Shown: positions 1 through 13,000 of the stretch, piece after piece
Numbering within the stretch: the first letter of the stretch is position 1
Layout: every line of letters starts with the position of its first letter
From: Fragilariopsis cylindrus CCMP1102
Taxonomy: Eukaryota > Bacillariophyta > Bacillariophyceae > Bacillariales > Bacillariaceae
Direction of reading: 5' to 3'
Assembly: GCA_900095095.1 (NCBI GenBank)
Contig: FMBT01000409.1
Coordinates: 62,001 to 126,000, forward strand
Length of the DNA stretch: 64,000 nucleotides
Program-made: the position numbers and the translations under genes
Notes under the pieces: generated by a model
What the model saw: the letters and a program-made list of their open reading frames with translations, nothing else
Databases searched by the model: none
What the model was told of the DNA's origin: nothing

Positions 1-3000
1 GTCGTCGTTCCATGCCAACTCATTATCTGCAAAGTCATAAATCCGTAGGTAGGTGTCGTAGCTGCTGCCGCATGAGTCAAACGTTAAGAGGTTTTCAAAG
101 TCGACCTTGAAGGAATAGGTGTGATCGGCTGAAGGGTTGCCAAGTTGGTTGCAAGATGTCGATGTATCGCCAGTTATGATCGTGCCACAGTTGAGCACAC
201 CCTGGTCCACGTCCAGGGCATCCTGACAGATGCTAACACTTACAGGAGCTTCAGTAGGCGCGGTAGGTGATGTAGTTGTAGTTGGCGATGCAGTGGGCCA
301 TGCAGTGGGCAATGCAGTGGGAAATGGAGCTTCAGTAAGAGCTTCAGTAGGCAATGCAGTGGGAAATGCAATAGCCGTAGGTGATGCAGTAGGTAAGTCA
401 CTTGGTACAGCACTTGGCAAAGACGATGGATAGGATGATTCAGATGGTGCAGCACTTGGCAAAGACGATGGATAGGATGATTCAGATGGTGATTCAGTAG
501 GTGATGCAGTAGAGCTGGGTGCAGAACTAATGCTTGGTGAAGCAGTGGGGAATGCAGAAGGTGATGAGGTAACACACACCCCAGTGGTCGCAATTGTGTA
601 ACCGCCAGAACTAGATTCCTCATATCCTTCAACCAATAGAGTGTACCTTCCGGGTGGCAGCGTAATTGCAATAAAGGAAGCTAAATCACAGTTAGGGTTG
701 GTACCGTCGTCGTTCCATGCCAACTCATTATCTGCAAAGTCATAAATCCGTAGGTAGGTGTCGTAGCTGCTGCCGCATGAGTCAAACGTTAAGAGGTTTT
801 CAAAGTCGACCTTGAAGGAATAGGTGTGATCGGCTGAAGGGTTGCCAAGTTGGTTGCAAGATGTCGATGTATCGCCAGTTATGATCGTGCCACAGTTGAG
901 CACACCCTGGTCCACGTCCAGGGCATCCTGACAGATGCTAACACTTACAGGAGCTTCAGTAGGCGCGGTAGGTGATGTAGTTGTAGTTGGCGATGCAGTG
1001 GGCCATGCAGTGGGCAATGCAGTGGGAAATGGAGCTTCAGTAAGAGCTTCAGTAGGCAATGCAGTGGGAAATGCAATAGCCGTAGGTGATGCAGTAGGTA
1101 AGTCACTTGGTACAGCACTTGGCAAAGACGATGGATAGGATGATTCAGATGGTGCAGCACTTGGCAAAGACGATGGATAGGATGATTCAGATGGTGATTC
1201 AGTAGGTGATGCAGTAGAGCTGGGTGCAGAACTAATGCTTGGTGAAGCAGTGGGGAATGCAGAAGGTGATGAGGTAACACACACCCCAGTGGTCGCAATT
1301 GTGTAACCGCCAGAACTAGATTCCTCATATCCTTCAACCAATAGAGTGTACCTTCCGGGTGGCAGCGTAATTGCAATAAAGGAAGCTAAATCACAGTTAG
1401 GGTTGGTACCGTCGTCGTTCCATGCCAACTCATTATCTGCAAAGTCATAAATCCGTAGGTAGGTGTCGTAGCTGCTGCCGCATGAGTCAAACGTTAAGAG
1501 GTTTTCAAAGTCGACCTTGAAGGAATAGGTGTGATCGGCTGAAGGGTTGCCAAGTTGGTTGCAAGATGTCGATGTATCGCCAGTTATGATCGTGCCACAG
1601 TTGAGCACACCCTGGTCCACGTCCAGGGCATCCTGACAGATGCTAACACTTACAGGAGCTTCAGTAGGCGCGGTAGGTGATGTAGTTGTAGTTGGCGATG
1701 CAGTGGGCCATGCAGTGGGCAATGCAGTGGGAAATGGAGCTTCAGTAAGAGCTTCAGTAGGCAATGCAGTGGGAAATGCAATAGCCGTAGGTGATGCAGT
1801 AGGTAAGTCACTTGGTACAGCACTTGGCAAAGACGATGGATAGGATGATTCAGATGGTGCAGCACTTGGCAAAGACGATGGATAGGATGATTCAGATGGT
1901 GATTCAGTAGGTGATGCAGTAGAGCTGGGTGCAGAACTAATGCTTGGTGAAGCAGTGGGGAATGCAGAAGGTGATGAGGTAACACACACCCCAGTGGTCG
2001 CAATTGTGTAACCGCCAGAACTAGATTCCTCATATCCTTCAACCAATAGAGTGTACCTTCCGGGTGGCAGCGTAATTGCAATAAAGGAAGCTAAATCACA
2101 GTTAGGGTTGGTACCGTCGTCGTTCCATGCCAACTCATTATCTGCAAAGTCATAAATCCGTAGGTAGGTGTCGTAGCTGCTGCCGCATGAGTCAAACGTT
2201 AAGAGGTTTTCAAAGTCGACCTTGAAGGAATAGGTGTGATCGGCTGAAGGGTTGCCAAGTTGGTTGCAAGATGTCGATGTATCGCCAGTTATGATCGTGC
2301 CACAGTTGAGCACACCCTGGTCCACGTCCAGGGCATCCTGACAGATGCTAACACTTACAGGAGCTTCAGTAGGCGCGGTAGGTGATGTAGTTGTAGTTGG
2401 CGATGCAGTGGGCCATGCAGTGGGCAATGCAGTGGGAAATGGAGCTTCAGTAAGAGCTTCAGTAGGCAATGCAGTGGGAAATGCAATAGCCGTAGGTGAT
2501 GCAGTAGGTAAGTCACTTGGTACAGCACTTGGCAAAGACGATGGATAGGATGATTCAGATGGTGCAGCACTTGGCAAAGACGATGGATAGGATGATTCAG
2601 ATGGTGATTCAGTAGGTGATGCAGTAGAGCTGGGTGCAGAACTAATGCTTGGTGAAGCAGTGGGGAATGCAGAAGGTGATGAGGTAACACACACCCCAGT
2701 GGTCGCAATTGTGTAACCGCCAGAACTAGATTCCTCATATCCTTCAACCAATAGAGTGTACCTTCCGGGTGGCAGCGTAATTGCAATAAAGGAAGCTAAA
2801 TCACAGTTAGGGTTGGTACCGTCGTCGTTCCATGCCAACTCATTATCTGCAAAGTCATAAATCCGTAGGTAGGTGTCGTAGCTGCTGCCGCATGAGTCAA
2901 ACGTTAAGAGGTTTTCAAAGTCGACCTTGAAGGAATAGGTGTGATCGGCTGAAGGGTTGCCAAGTTGGTTGCAAGATGTCGATGTATCGCCAGTTATGAT

Positions 3001-6000
3001 CGTGCCACAGTTGAGCACACCCTGGTCCACGTCCAGGGCATCCTGACAGATGCTAACACTTACAGGAGCTTCAGTAGGCGCGGTAGGTGATGTAGTTGTA
3101 GTTGGCGATGCAGTGGGCCATGCAGTGGGCAATGCAGTGGGAAATGGAGCTTCAGTAAGAGCTTCAGTAGGCAATGCAGTGGGAAATGCAATAGCCGTAG
3201 GTGATGCAGTAGGTAAGTCACTTGGTACAGCACTTGGCAAAGACGATGGATAGGATGATTCAGATGGTGCAGCACTTGGCAAAGACGATGGATAGGATGA
3301 TTCAGATGGTGATTCAGTAGGTGATGCAGTAGAGCTGGGTGCAGAACTAATGCTTGGTGAAGCAGTGGGGAATGCAGAAGGTGATGAGGTAACACACACC
3401 CCAGTGGTCGCAATTGTGTAACCGCCAGAACTAGATTCCTCATATCCTTCAACCAATAGAGTGTACCTTCCGGGTGGCAGCGTAATTGCAATAAAGGAAG
3501 CTAAATCACAGTTAGGGTTGGTACCGTCGTCGTTCCATGCCAACTCATTATCTGCAAAGTCATAAATCCGTAGGTAGGTGTCGTAGCTGCTGCCGCATGA
3601 GTCAAACGTTAAGAGGTTTTCAAAGTCGACCTTGAAGGAATAGGTGTGATCGGCTGAAGGGTTGCCAAGTTGGTTGCAAGATGTCGATGTATCGCCAGTT
3701 ATGATCGTGCCACAGTTGAGCACACCCTGGTCCACGTCCAGGGCATCCTGACAGATGCTAACACTTACAGGAGCTTCAGTAGGCGCGGTAGGTGATGTAG
3801 TTGTAGTTGGCGATGCAGTGGGCCATGCAGTGGGCAATGCAGTGGGAAATGGAGCTTCAGTAAGAGCTTCAGTAGGCAATGCAGTGGGAAATGCAATAGC
3901 CGTAGGTGATGCAGTAGGTAAGTCACTTGGTACAGCACTTGGCAAAGACGATGGATAGGATGATTCAGATGGTGCAGCACTTGGCAAAGACGATGGATAG
4001 GATGATTCAGATGGTGATTCAGTAGGTGATGCAGTAGAGCTGGGTGCAGAACTAATGCTTGGTGAAGCAGTGGGGAATGCAGAAGGTGATGAGGTAACAC
4101 ACACCCCAGTGGTCGCAATTGTGTAACCGCCAGAACTAGATTCCTCATATCCTTCAACCAATAGAGTGTACCTTCCGGGTGGCAGCGTAATTGCAATAAA
4201 GGAAGCTAAATCACAGTTAGGGTTGGTACCGTCGTCGTTCCATGCCAACTCATTATCTGCAAAGTCATAAATCCGTAGGTAGGTGTCGTAGCTGCTGCCG
4301 CATGAGTCAAACGTTAAGAGGTTTTCAAAGTCGACCTTGAAGGAATAGGTGTGATCGGCTGAAGGGTTGCCAAGTTGGTTGCAAGATGTCGATGTATCGC
4401 CAGTTATGATCGTGCCACAGTTGAGCACACCCTGGTCCACGTCCAGGGCATCCTGACAGATGCTAACACTTACAGGAGCTTCAGTAGGCGCGGTAGGTGA
4501 TGTAGTTGTAGTTGGCGATGCAGTGGGCCATGCAGTGGGCAATGCAGTGGGAAATGGAGCTTCAGTAAGAGCTTCAGTAGGCAATGCAGTGGGAAATGCA
4601 ATAGCCGTAGGTGATGCAGTAGGTAAGTCACTTGGTACAGCACTTGGCAAAGACGATGGATAGGATGATTCAGATGGTGCAGCACTTGGCAAAGACGATG
4701 GATAGGATGATTCAGATGGTGATTCAGTAGGTGATGCAGTAGAGCTGGGTGCAGAACTAATGCTTGGTGAAGCAGTGGGGAATGCAGAAGGTGATGAGGT
4801 AACACACACCCCAGTGGTCGCAATTGTGTAACCGCCAGAACTAGATTCCTCATATCCTTCAACCAATAGAGTGTACCTTCCGGGTGGCAGCGTAATTGCA
4901 ATAAAGGAAGCTAAATCACAGTTAGGGTTGGTACCGTCGTCGTTCCATGCCAACTCATTATCTGCAAAGTCATAAATCCGTAGGTAGGTGTCGTAGCTGC
5001 TGCCGCATGAGTCAAACGTTAAGAGGTTTTCAAAGTCGACCTTGAAGGAATAGGTGTGATCGGCTGAAGGGTTGCCAAGTTGGTTGCAAGATGTCGATGT
5101 ATCGCCAGTTATGATCGTGCCACAGTTGAGCACACCCTGGTCCACGTCCAGGGCATCCTGACAGATGCTAACACTTACAGGAGCTTCAGTAGGCGCGGTA
5201 GGTGATGTAGTTGTAGTTGGCGATGCAGTGGGCCATGCAGTGGGCAATGCAGTGGGAAATGGAGCTTCAGTAAGAGCTTCAGTAGGCAATGCAGTGGGAA
5301 ATGCAATAGCCGTAGGTGATGCAGTAGGTAAGTCACTTGGTACAGCACTTGGCAAAGACGATGGATAGGATGATTCAGATGGTGCAGCACTTGGCAAAGA
5401 CGATGGATAGGATGATTCAGATGGTGATTCAGTAGGTGATGCAGTAGAGCTGGGTGCAGAACTAATGCTTGGTGAAGCAGTGGGGAATGCAGAAGGTGAT
5501 GAGGTAACACACACCCCAGTGGTCGCAATTGTGTAACCGCCAGAACTAGATTCCTCATATCCTTCAACCAATAGAGTGTACCTTCCGGGTGGCAGCGTAA
5601 TTGCAATAAAGGAAGCTAAATCACAGTTAGGGTTGGTACCGTCGTCGTTCCATGCCAACTCATTATCTGCAAAGTCATAAATCCGTAGGTAGGTGTCGTA
5701 GCTGCTGCCGCATGAGTCAAACGTTAAGAGGTTTTCAAAGTCGACCTTGAAGGAATAGGTGTGATCGGCTGAAGGGTTGCCAAGTTGGTTGCAAGATGTC
5801 GATGTATCGCCAGTTATGATCGTGCCACAGTTGAGCACACCCTGGTCCACGTCCAGGGCATCCTGACAGATGCTAACACTTACAGGAGCTTCAGTAGGCG
5901 CGGTAGGTGATGTAGTTGTAGTTGGCGATGCAGTGGGCCATGCAGTGGGCAATGCAGTGGGAAATGGAGCTTCAGTAAGAGCTTCAGTAGGCAATGCAGT

Positions 6001-7283
6001 GGGAAATGCAATAGCCGTAGGTGATGCAGTAGGTAAGTCACTTGGTACAGCACTTGGCAAAGACGATGGATAGGATGATTCAGATGGTGCAGCACTTGGC
6101 AAAGACGATGGATAGGATGATTCAGATGGTGATTCAGTAGGTGATGCAGTAGAGCTGGGTGCAGAACTAATGCTTGGTGAAGCAGTGGGGAATGCAGAAG
6201 GTGATGAGGTAACACACACCCCAGTGGTCGCAATTGTGTAACCGCCAGAACTAGATTCCTCATATCCTTCAACCAATAGAGTGTACCTTCCGGGTGGCAG
6301 CGTAATTGCAATAAAGGAAGCTAAATCACAGTTAGGGTTGGTACCGTCGTCGTTCCATGCCAACTCATTATCTGCAAAGTCATAAATCCGTAGGTAGGTG
6401 TCGTAGCTGCTGCCGCATGAGTCAAACGTTAAGAGGTTTTCAAAGTCGACCTTGAAGGAATAGGTGTGATCGGCTGAAGGGTTGCCAAGTTGGTTGCAAG
6501 ATGTCGATGTATCGCCAGTTATGATCGTGCCACAGTTGAGCACACCCTGGTCCACGTCCAGGGCATCCTGACAGATGCTAACACTTACAGGAGCTTCAGT
6601 AGGCGCGGTAGGTGATGTAGTTGTAGTTGGCGATGCAGTGGGCCATGCAGTGGGCAATGCAGTGGGAAATGGAGCTTCAGTAAGAGCTTCAGTAGGCAAT
6701 GCAGTGGGAAATGCAATAGCCGTAGGTGATGCAGTAGGTAAGTCACTTGGTACAGCACTTGGCAAAGACGATGGATAGGATGATTCAGATGGTGCAGCAC
6801 TTGGCAAAGACGATGGATAGGATGATTCAGATGGTGATTCAGTAGGTGATGCAGTAGAGCTGGGTGCAGAACTAATGCTTGGTGAAGCAGTGGGGAATGC
6901 AGAAGGTGATGAGGTAACACACACCCCAGTGGTCGCAATTGTGTAACCGCCAGAACTAGATTCCTCATATCCTTCAACCAATAGAGTGTACCTTCCGGGT
7001 GGCAGCGTAATTGCAATAAAGGAAGCTAAATCACAGTTAGGGTTGGTACCGTCGTCGTTCCATGCCAACTCATTATCTGCAAAGTCATAAATCCGTAGGT
7101 AGGTGTCGTAGCTGCTGCCGCATGAGTCAAACGTTAAGAGGTTTTCAAAGTCGACCTTGAAGGAATAGGTGTGATCGGCTGAAGGGTTGCCAAGTTGGTT
7201 GCAAGATGTCGATGTATCGCCAGTTATGATCGTGCCACAGTTGAGCACACCCTGGTCCACGTCCAGGGCATCCTGACAGATGC
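1..7283 (-). repeat. 705-bp in-frame tandem array, 10.3 copies, identical by eye
   Basis: The period is exactly 705 bp, which is 235 codons, so every copy stays in frame. Copies look base-for-base identical, including third positions. The unit ends abruptly at 7283, after which the sequence changes to a unique linker. Complete PPC-like domains lie at about 571-934, then every 705 bp up to 6916-7279; the copy at 1-229 is cut by the window edge. Linkers (about 114 residues) contain the tandem piece ESSYPSSLPSA twice and PTALPT/PTAWPT motifs. Such identity means very recent expansion or active homogenisation; the true copy number could be larger if the assembly collapsed the array. Confidence 0.95.
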
Positions 7284-7780
7284 CTACAGGCAATAATGCA
7301 GTAGGTGATGCAGTTGCACCACTTGGTGTAAGACTTGGAATGGAACTTGGAACACCACTTGGTGCAGATATTGGCCCAGTTGTTGCATCATTTTTGGATT
7401 CTTCTATGCACTTCTGAATGCAAGCATAATAAGTGCAATAATTAGGATAGGCAGCGAATTCGTCATTGTTGCATTCAAGTCTTCCTTCTCCTGGAACACC
7501 ACCGACACCATTGGGACCTGCAGCAATATATGCAGGAACACAATTATCAGAAATACAAACAAATAAAGGATCTTGGGAAAAGCCAGCCGATACAGATCCA
7601 GAGACAGAACTACTTGGAGCACCACTAGGTGAGGAACTTGAAGTGGGCAATGCCGTAGGCGATGCAGTAAGTAAGTCACTTGGTACAGCACTAGCACTTG
7701 GTACAGCACTTGGCAAAGACGACGGATAGGATGATTCAGATGGTGATGCAGTAGGCGATGCAGTAGGTACAGCACTAACA
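1..7780 (-). CDS. Giant modular surface protein, exon E (last visible exon, runs off left edge)
   Basis: The minus strand is open without a stop from position 7780 to the window edge. It lacks any Met in the repeat array, so an ATG-based search misses it. It reads, N to C: a Ser/Pro/Thr stretch, a compact Cys-rich domain (about 7400-7600, with FVCISDNC and NYCTYYACIQKC), a [10 protein letters not shown] stretch, then ten complete and one partial copies of a 235-residue unit. Each unit is a PPC-like beta-sandwich (motifs HTYSFKVDF, FDSCGSSYDTYLRIYD, NDDGTNPNC, YTLLVEGY) plus a Ser/Thr/Pro linker. PPC-like domains are known from secreted enzymes and surface proteins; extracellular location is inferred from this and from the signal peptide in exon A. 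The start at 7780 is the splice acceptor CCAAG whose phase matches the donor at 8065; an acceptor 6 bases further on also keeps frame. The protein's C terminus lies outside the window. Confidence 0.75.
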
Positions 7781-8065
7781 CTTGGCAAAATGTAACGGTT
7801 GTTCAAACACAAAAGATTGTTATTAACACATTTGTTTATTTAGTCTGTGATTATTACAATTCATCAACAATAAAAGAGATAGAGATAGTTTCTTGTATTT
7901 TGATATTGCGGTAGACGGTAACTTTGTACAAAATGATATTCATAACATCACTTCGCCTAATACATATATATTAGCGGTTCGGCGGACACTTCTCTTATTT
8001 GTGTAACGACTTCAACTGGTCATCAGTAATAAGAATACTACATGACAACATTTACTTTTACTTAC
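7781..8065 (-). other. Intron between exons C/D and E of the giant gene
   Basis: The upstream frame ends in GGC CCA TCA AT followed by the consensus donor GTAAGT (8065-8060), which leaves phase 2. The next acceptors, CCAAG at 7781 and TTAG at 7775, both resume in the frame of exon E with the required single leading base. The roughly 285-bp interior is AT-rich with stops in all frames and has no Ser/Pro repeat. Confidence 0.7.
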
Positions 8066-9754
8066 ATTGATGGGCCTTCCTGTAGTAGGACTGGTAGAGA
8101 GCTCGGCGCAGAACTTGGATAGTTAGATTCTGTTGGGATATCTGATGGCTCATTACTGGGATAAAAACTATCTGAAGGTGCACTGCTGGGATAGAAACTC
8201 ACTGATGGTGCAGAACTTGGATAGGTAGATTCTGTTGGGCTATCTGATGGCTCATTACTAGGATAAAAACTATCTGAAGGTGCACTGCTGGGATAAAAAC
8301 TCATTTGTAAAGAACTAGGGTTGGAACTCTCAGTTGGAGATGCGGTTGGCGAAGCAGTAGGGATTGACGACCTTGTTGGAGCAGAACTTGGGATGAAACT
8401 TGGTGCATCACTTGAAGAGCTTGGTAAAGAACTAGGGTAGGTGGACTCAGTTGGAGATGCGGTTGGTGAAGCAGTGGGGATTGACGAACTTGTTGGAGCA
8501 GAACTTGGGACAAAACTTGGTAAAGAGCTTGGCGCGCCATTTGGATTCAAACTAGGAGCAGAGCTGGGTGCACTACTTGGTGTAAGACTTGGAATGGAAC
8601 TTGGACCAGCACTTGGTGCAGAATTTGGCACAACACTAGGCACCTTACTTGGGATTGAATTTGGTGCTGTACTTGGTGCGCCACTTGGATTCAAACTAGG
8701 AGCAGAGCTGGGTGCACCATTTGGTGTAAGACTTGGAATGGAACTTGGAACACCACTTGGTGTAAGACTTGGCCTAAAACTAGGCAAAGCACTAGGAACC
8801 TCACTTGGGATGGAACTTGGTGTGCCACTGGGATCAAAACTAGGAGCAGAGCTGAGTGCACCACTTGGTGTAAGACTAGGAATAGAACTTGGAGTTGCTA
8901 AGGGTGATGAGCTCGGACTGGTAGAGCTCGGCGCAGAACTTGGATAGGTAGATTCTGTTGGGCTATCTGATGGCTCATTACTAGGATAAAAACTATCTGA
9001 AGGTGCACTGCTGGGATTAAGACTTGGAATGGAACTTGGAACACCACTTGGTGTATGACTTGGCCCAAAACTAGGCAAACCACTAGGAACCTCACTTGGG
9101 ATGGAACTTGGTGCGCCACTCGGATCAAAACTAGGTGAAGAGCTGGGAACACCACTTGGTCTAAGACTTGGAATGGAACTTGGAACACCACTTGGTGTAA
9201 GACTTGGCCCAAAACTAGGCAAACCACTAGGAACCTCACTTGGGATGGAACTTGGTGCGCCACTCAGATCTAAACTAGGAGAAGAGCTGGGAAAACCACT
9301 TGGTGTAAGACTAGGTAAAGAACTTGGAACAGCACTTGGTGTAAGACTTGGCCCAAAACTAGGCAAACCACTAGGTGATGCAGTAGTAGATGCAGTTGGC
9401 GTTGCTGTAGGCGATGCAGTAGGTGATGCAGTAGGTGATGCAGTTCGCATTGCTGTAGGTGATGCAGTAGGCGATGCAGTTGGCGTTGCAGTTGGCGTTG
9501 CTGTAGGTGATGCAGTAGGCGATGCAGTAGGCGATGCAGTTGGCGTTGCAGTTGGCGTTGCTGTAGGTGATGCAGTAGGCGATGCAGTAGGCGTTGCAGT
9601 AGGTGATGCAATTGGCGTTACTGTAGGCGATCCAGTTGGTGCCGCAGTAGGTGATACAGTAGGCGTTGCTGTAGGCAATGCAGTAGGTGCCGCAGTAGGT
9701 GTTGCTGTAGGTGTTGCTGTGGGTGATGCAGTTGGTGATGCAGTAGGTGATGCG
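8066..9754 (-). CDS. Giant modular surface protein, 3' part of exon C/D (left of the retrotransposon)
   Basis: An open minus-strand frame of Ser/Pro/Thr repeats: PTATPT/PTASPT units next to the insertion, then [19 protein letters not shown]-type decapeptides, then [18 protein letters not shown] units, ending at a GTAAGT donor. There are no globular domains or cysteines, so it should be an extended, probably O-glycosylated stalk or linker. It is in frame with the sequence on the far side of the retrotransposon: from 20429 to 8066, minus the element and one 5-bp duplication, is 5212 bases, which fits phase 1 in and phase 2 out exactly. An ATG at 9678 would allow a truncated product, but nothing suggests a promoter inside the LTR is used that way. 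Confidence 0.65.
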
Positions 9755-10020
9755 TATTAAGACATCTACACTCGACTACAAGAGAGAGAGAGATCTGAGT
9801 TCTTATTAACTGTGTTATATTTAGATTATGAGGATGATCTCTATTGCTATTGTATTGGGTTTGCTTTCATTCGTATGATAGGCTTTTTGGCTGTCGTATT
9901 GAATGGATGTGAGTTGCGCTTAGTCACTGGCTCACAGATGGTCTGGCCTACGCGCGTGCCATGCGCGCGAGATTAGGGCTAAGGTTAGCTTTAGGCAGGT
10001 GTCGCGCTAGCAACTCAATA
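9755..10020 (-). repeat. Left LTR (3' LTR of the element)
   Basis: 266 bp from TATTAAGAC to CAACTCAATA, identical by eye to the right LTR. The ends form a short imperfect inverted repeat, TATTAAG against CTCAATA, not the usual TG...CA. It contains a short GA microsatellite and the palindrome-rich stretch ACGCGCGTGCCATGCGCGCG. The 3' end of the pol frame (to 9948) overlaps it by 73 bp. A weakly purine-rich stretch (GCAAGGGTG on the element strand) adjoins it and is a possible polypurine tract. Confidence 0.93.
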
Positions 10021-13000
10021 CACCCTTGCAAACTCCTTGGAGATTGTTTTGTATATGTATATACTGGTCTTACTCTTTTATGGTGGCATGGCGGATGGTG
10101 CTTGGTGTAGTAATCTGCTAAATTTGTGTGACCTGGCTCCCAGTAGATTCTGAATTGTCCCTGCTCGCTTCTGTCCTTTAACCAATAAAATCGCATATCG
10201 ATGGCTTTACTTCGATTTTGTTTAATTGTACCATTCATGATTCCCTCTGCTGTATTGTTATCTGTTCTCATTGGTGTTGCTGGTTGTTTGTGACCTAATT
10301 CTTCGCATGTTATTCTTAATGGTATTATTGCTTTGGCATTCATAAATAATGCTCCAATTTCGGCTTCTGCGGCGGAGGACATTACTGATTTAATTATTTT
10401 TGCAATGACTAATATCGCACCGTTGATTATTTGTGGGTTTCCTTTGTGGTTTCCCATGTAAGTAAATCCGCCTGCTCTGCTTCTTGCTTCTGATGCTACT
10501 AAGTAGGCTGCATCGGAGTGGTTGTGGATTACCATGTCGCTCGCTCGGAATATTATTTCGGCGTCAGGGTGAGTGGCACAATAATTGAGAAAATGGGCTA
10601 GTGCTTCCATAGTTTTTTCTGTACCTTTTGTTGTTTGTGTTGCTAAATCATTCAGGGCATGTAACATTGTTGTATCGATTGCTCTTGCATAATATAAAAA
10701 TTTCCCACACACCTGTTGTAATAATTTTGTTTCTTTTTTGTTAATTGGATTGGTTTCGTCTATTTTTGCCATTTGTTGTTTTCTACCATATACTGGTGGT
10801 GTATAAGGCGATGGTGAATTGAATTTGATTTCATTTGTACCAGGATGTTGAAATTCTAATAACGCCTCCTTGACGTAACCTGGCATCGATAATGTTGCTG
10901 TTCTGTTGACATAATCCCACTTGATGGTGATGCCCAGGTAAAATTCCGCTTTTAGATCTACTTTTATTGGGTATCGATCACCAAGTGTTTTTACTAAATG
11001 GTCCATATCCTCTTTGTTTTCATATTTGACACCAAAATCGTCCACTACTAATGAGAATGCTATTCTTCTTGTCTTGTGGGTGAATAATCCTGGAGTAAAC
11101 TTCGAAGGAATGTATCCTTGCTTTCCTAATACTTCTTTTAATTCTTGGTTGGCGATGTAGCCAGATTCCTTTAGTCCATACATAGCCTTTTGGATTTCTA
11201 CATAGCACCACCCGTCTGGTTCCATGATGGTTGTTAAATTATATTCATCGATAATTTCTTTGGGTATCATACTGATGTGGAATCTCATATATTGGTAGTC
11301 TTGGAGGAAGTTTTGGATGTAGAAGTTTGATATATCGATCGTTCCGAAACGTGCGCCTGGTGTAGAAAGGACGCTGTTAAATAGTATTTTTGCTGTTTCG
11401 ATTGATGCTGCGTCTGTTGATGTTTCTCCTAAATATTCTAATAGATTACCACCCACTGTTATTCTTACTCTGTTAGGTTCTGCTTTTTCCGGTCGCACCG
11501 CTACGACTGTTCGTGCATATGTAACCCGTTTTCCTGTTGGTACTTTTATTTTCGGGATCCAAATGCACGTGTTGGTTCCAATTATTCTTTTGGTACCATC
11601 TTCTTTGGTGCCTACCCCGTTGAATAGGCGGCCAAATTCATTCGATGCTGCTCGGGACCACGTATCTCTGTGTTTCGGATCTTTTAATAAATCTCGGTAT
11701 TCCATTGATTTACCTGTTGTTTCGTCGATAACAGCACACGCTTTGTATTTGTAGTCCTGTTGACTTGGTATGAACGCTTGGCCATTTTGGTAGTCTAAGT
11801 AGGCGACAGCTTTGCCAAAGCCGTTCGAAAATTTTGATGGTATTGGCATCGCTTCTTCTAGTTTGCAGTAGCGAGCTTGGACCCGTTCGAATCTAGTCGC
11901 TGCAAGTGCTTGTTTCCAGCTGGTCTTGTTAGGCGGCTTGAGTATTTTCGCAATATCAGTTTCGTCACCTTCTTCGATGTCGCCATCACGATATTTGACT
12001 TTGTAGAATCCTTCTTTACTATCGAATCCACAGATATAACCTTGGTGGATTTTATCTTCGAAAATTTTGTACACTGTGGTCTGTAATGGGAATTTTTGTA
12101 CCTTGGTTCGAGCTCTGGTTCGTAACTTGGTTCGAGGGTTGGTTTGGAACTTGGTTCGAGAGCTGGTTTGGCACTTGGTTTGAGACTTGGTTTGAGACTT
12201 GGTTTGGAGTTGGTGTTTATTAATAATATTAGGATTATCCGAGGCCACCGTTGGAGGTCCCACCCTTGGAGATGCTGCACTACTTGGTGTTGTGCTTCTT
12301 CTCTTGGCTAATATTTCTGATAACGCATCGATAGCAGCATTGAGCTTATTCCCGGTATCTAGGAATGGTTTCGCTGCTTCTGGATTTTGTAATGCTGTTG
12401 TTAATTCTTCCAATGCGGTGGATGCTCTGTCTGCTGATGCTGTTGTTGGCATGGTGTACTTTTCTGGCAAGAATACGACGGTATCGGATACTCTTGTGTT
12501 TCTTGTTTTAGGAATGTAGAAACTCCAGTGCCTGTAGTGATGCATGGCTGGACCTATGGTCCAGCCAATGACACCATGATCGCCGAACGTTGTTCTTCCT
12601 TTTTGGGTAGTTCGAAGATGTACGACTGATTTGGTTCCTATTGGTGCCAACGGCGTTCGATTGTAGTCGAAAACTCCAAAAATCTGTTCGTAGGCAGAAA
12701 GTTTGGAATTGATTCTCGAACGTCGCAACATGTTCAATGTTATGACTACTTGGGGAATGATCTGGCACCATAACCAGGCTGGGAACTGCTTGTCGCTGCC
12801 ATGGAGGATGGCGATGAGGTGGTTCTTAAATGTTTGAATGGCCCGTTCCGCTGGATTCAATCGGTGATCATTTGGACTTGCTAATTGGTAGTCTATGTCC
12901 TTGTCTGTGATTGCCCTAATTAAAACTCTGGAGATTTCATTATCCAGTCGTTGCAGAATTGGTTTGACACCGCCCTCTAATAATTGTTGATGTAGTTCAT

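Noticed and set aside
230-7016. Paired ORFs of 67 codons (+) and 143 codons (-) recurring every 705 bp
   Set aside because: They are out-of-frame shadows of the real minus-strand frame, which has no Met in the array. Their Leu/His- or Gly/Val-rich content is what Ser/Pro codons give in other frames.
1-7283. The 705-bp array as a satellite or centromere repeat
   Set aside because: The period is a multiple of three, the frame is open throughout, and each unit encodes a folded domain, so it is a coding array.
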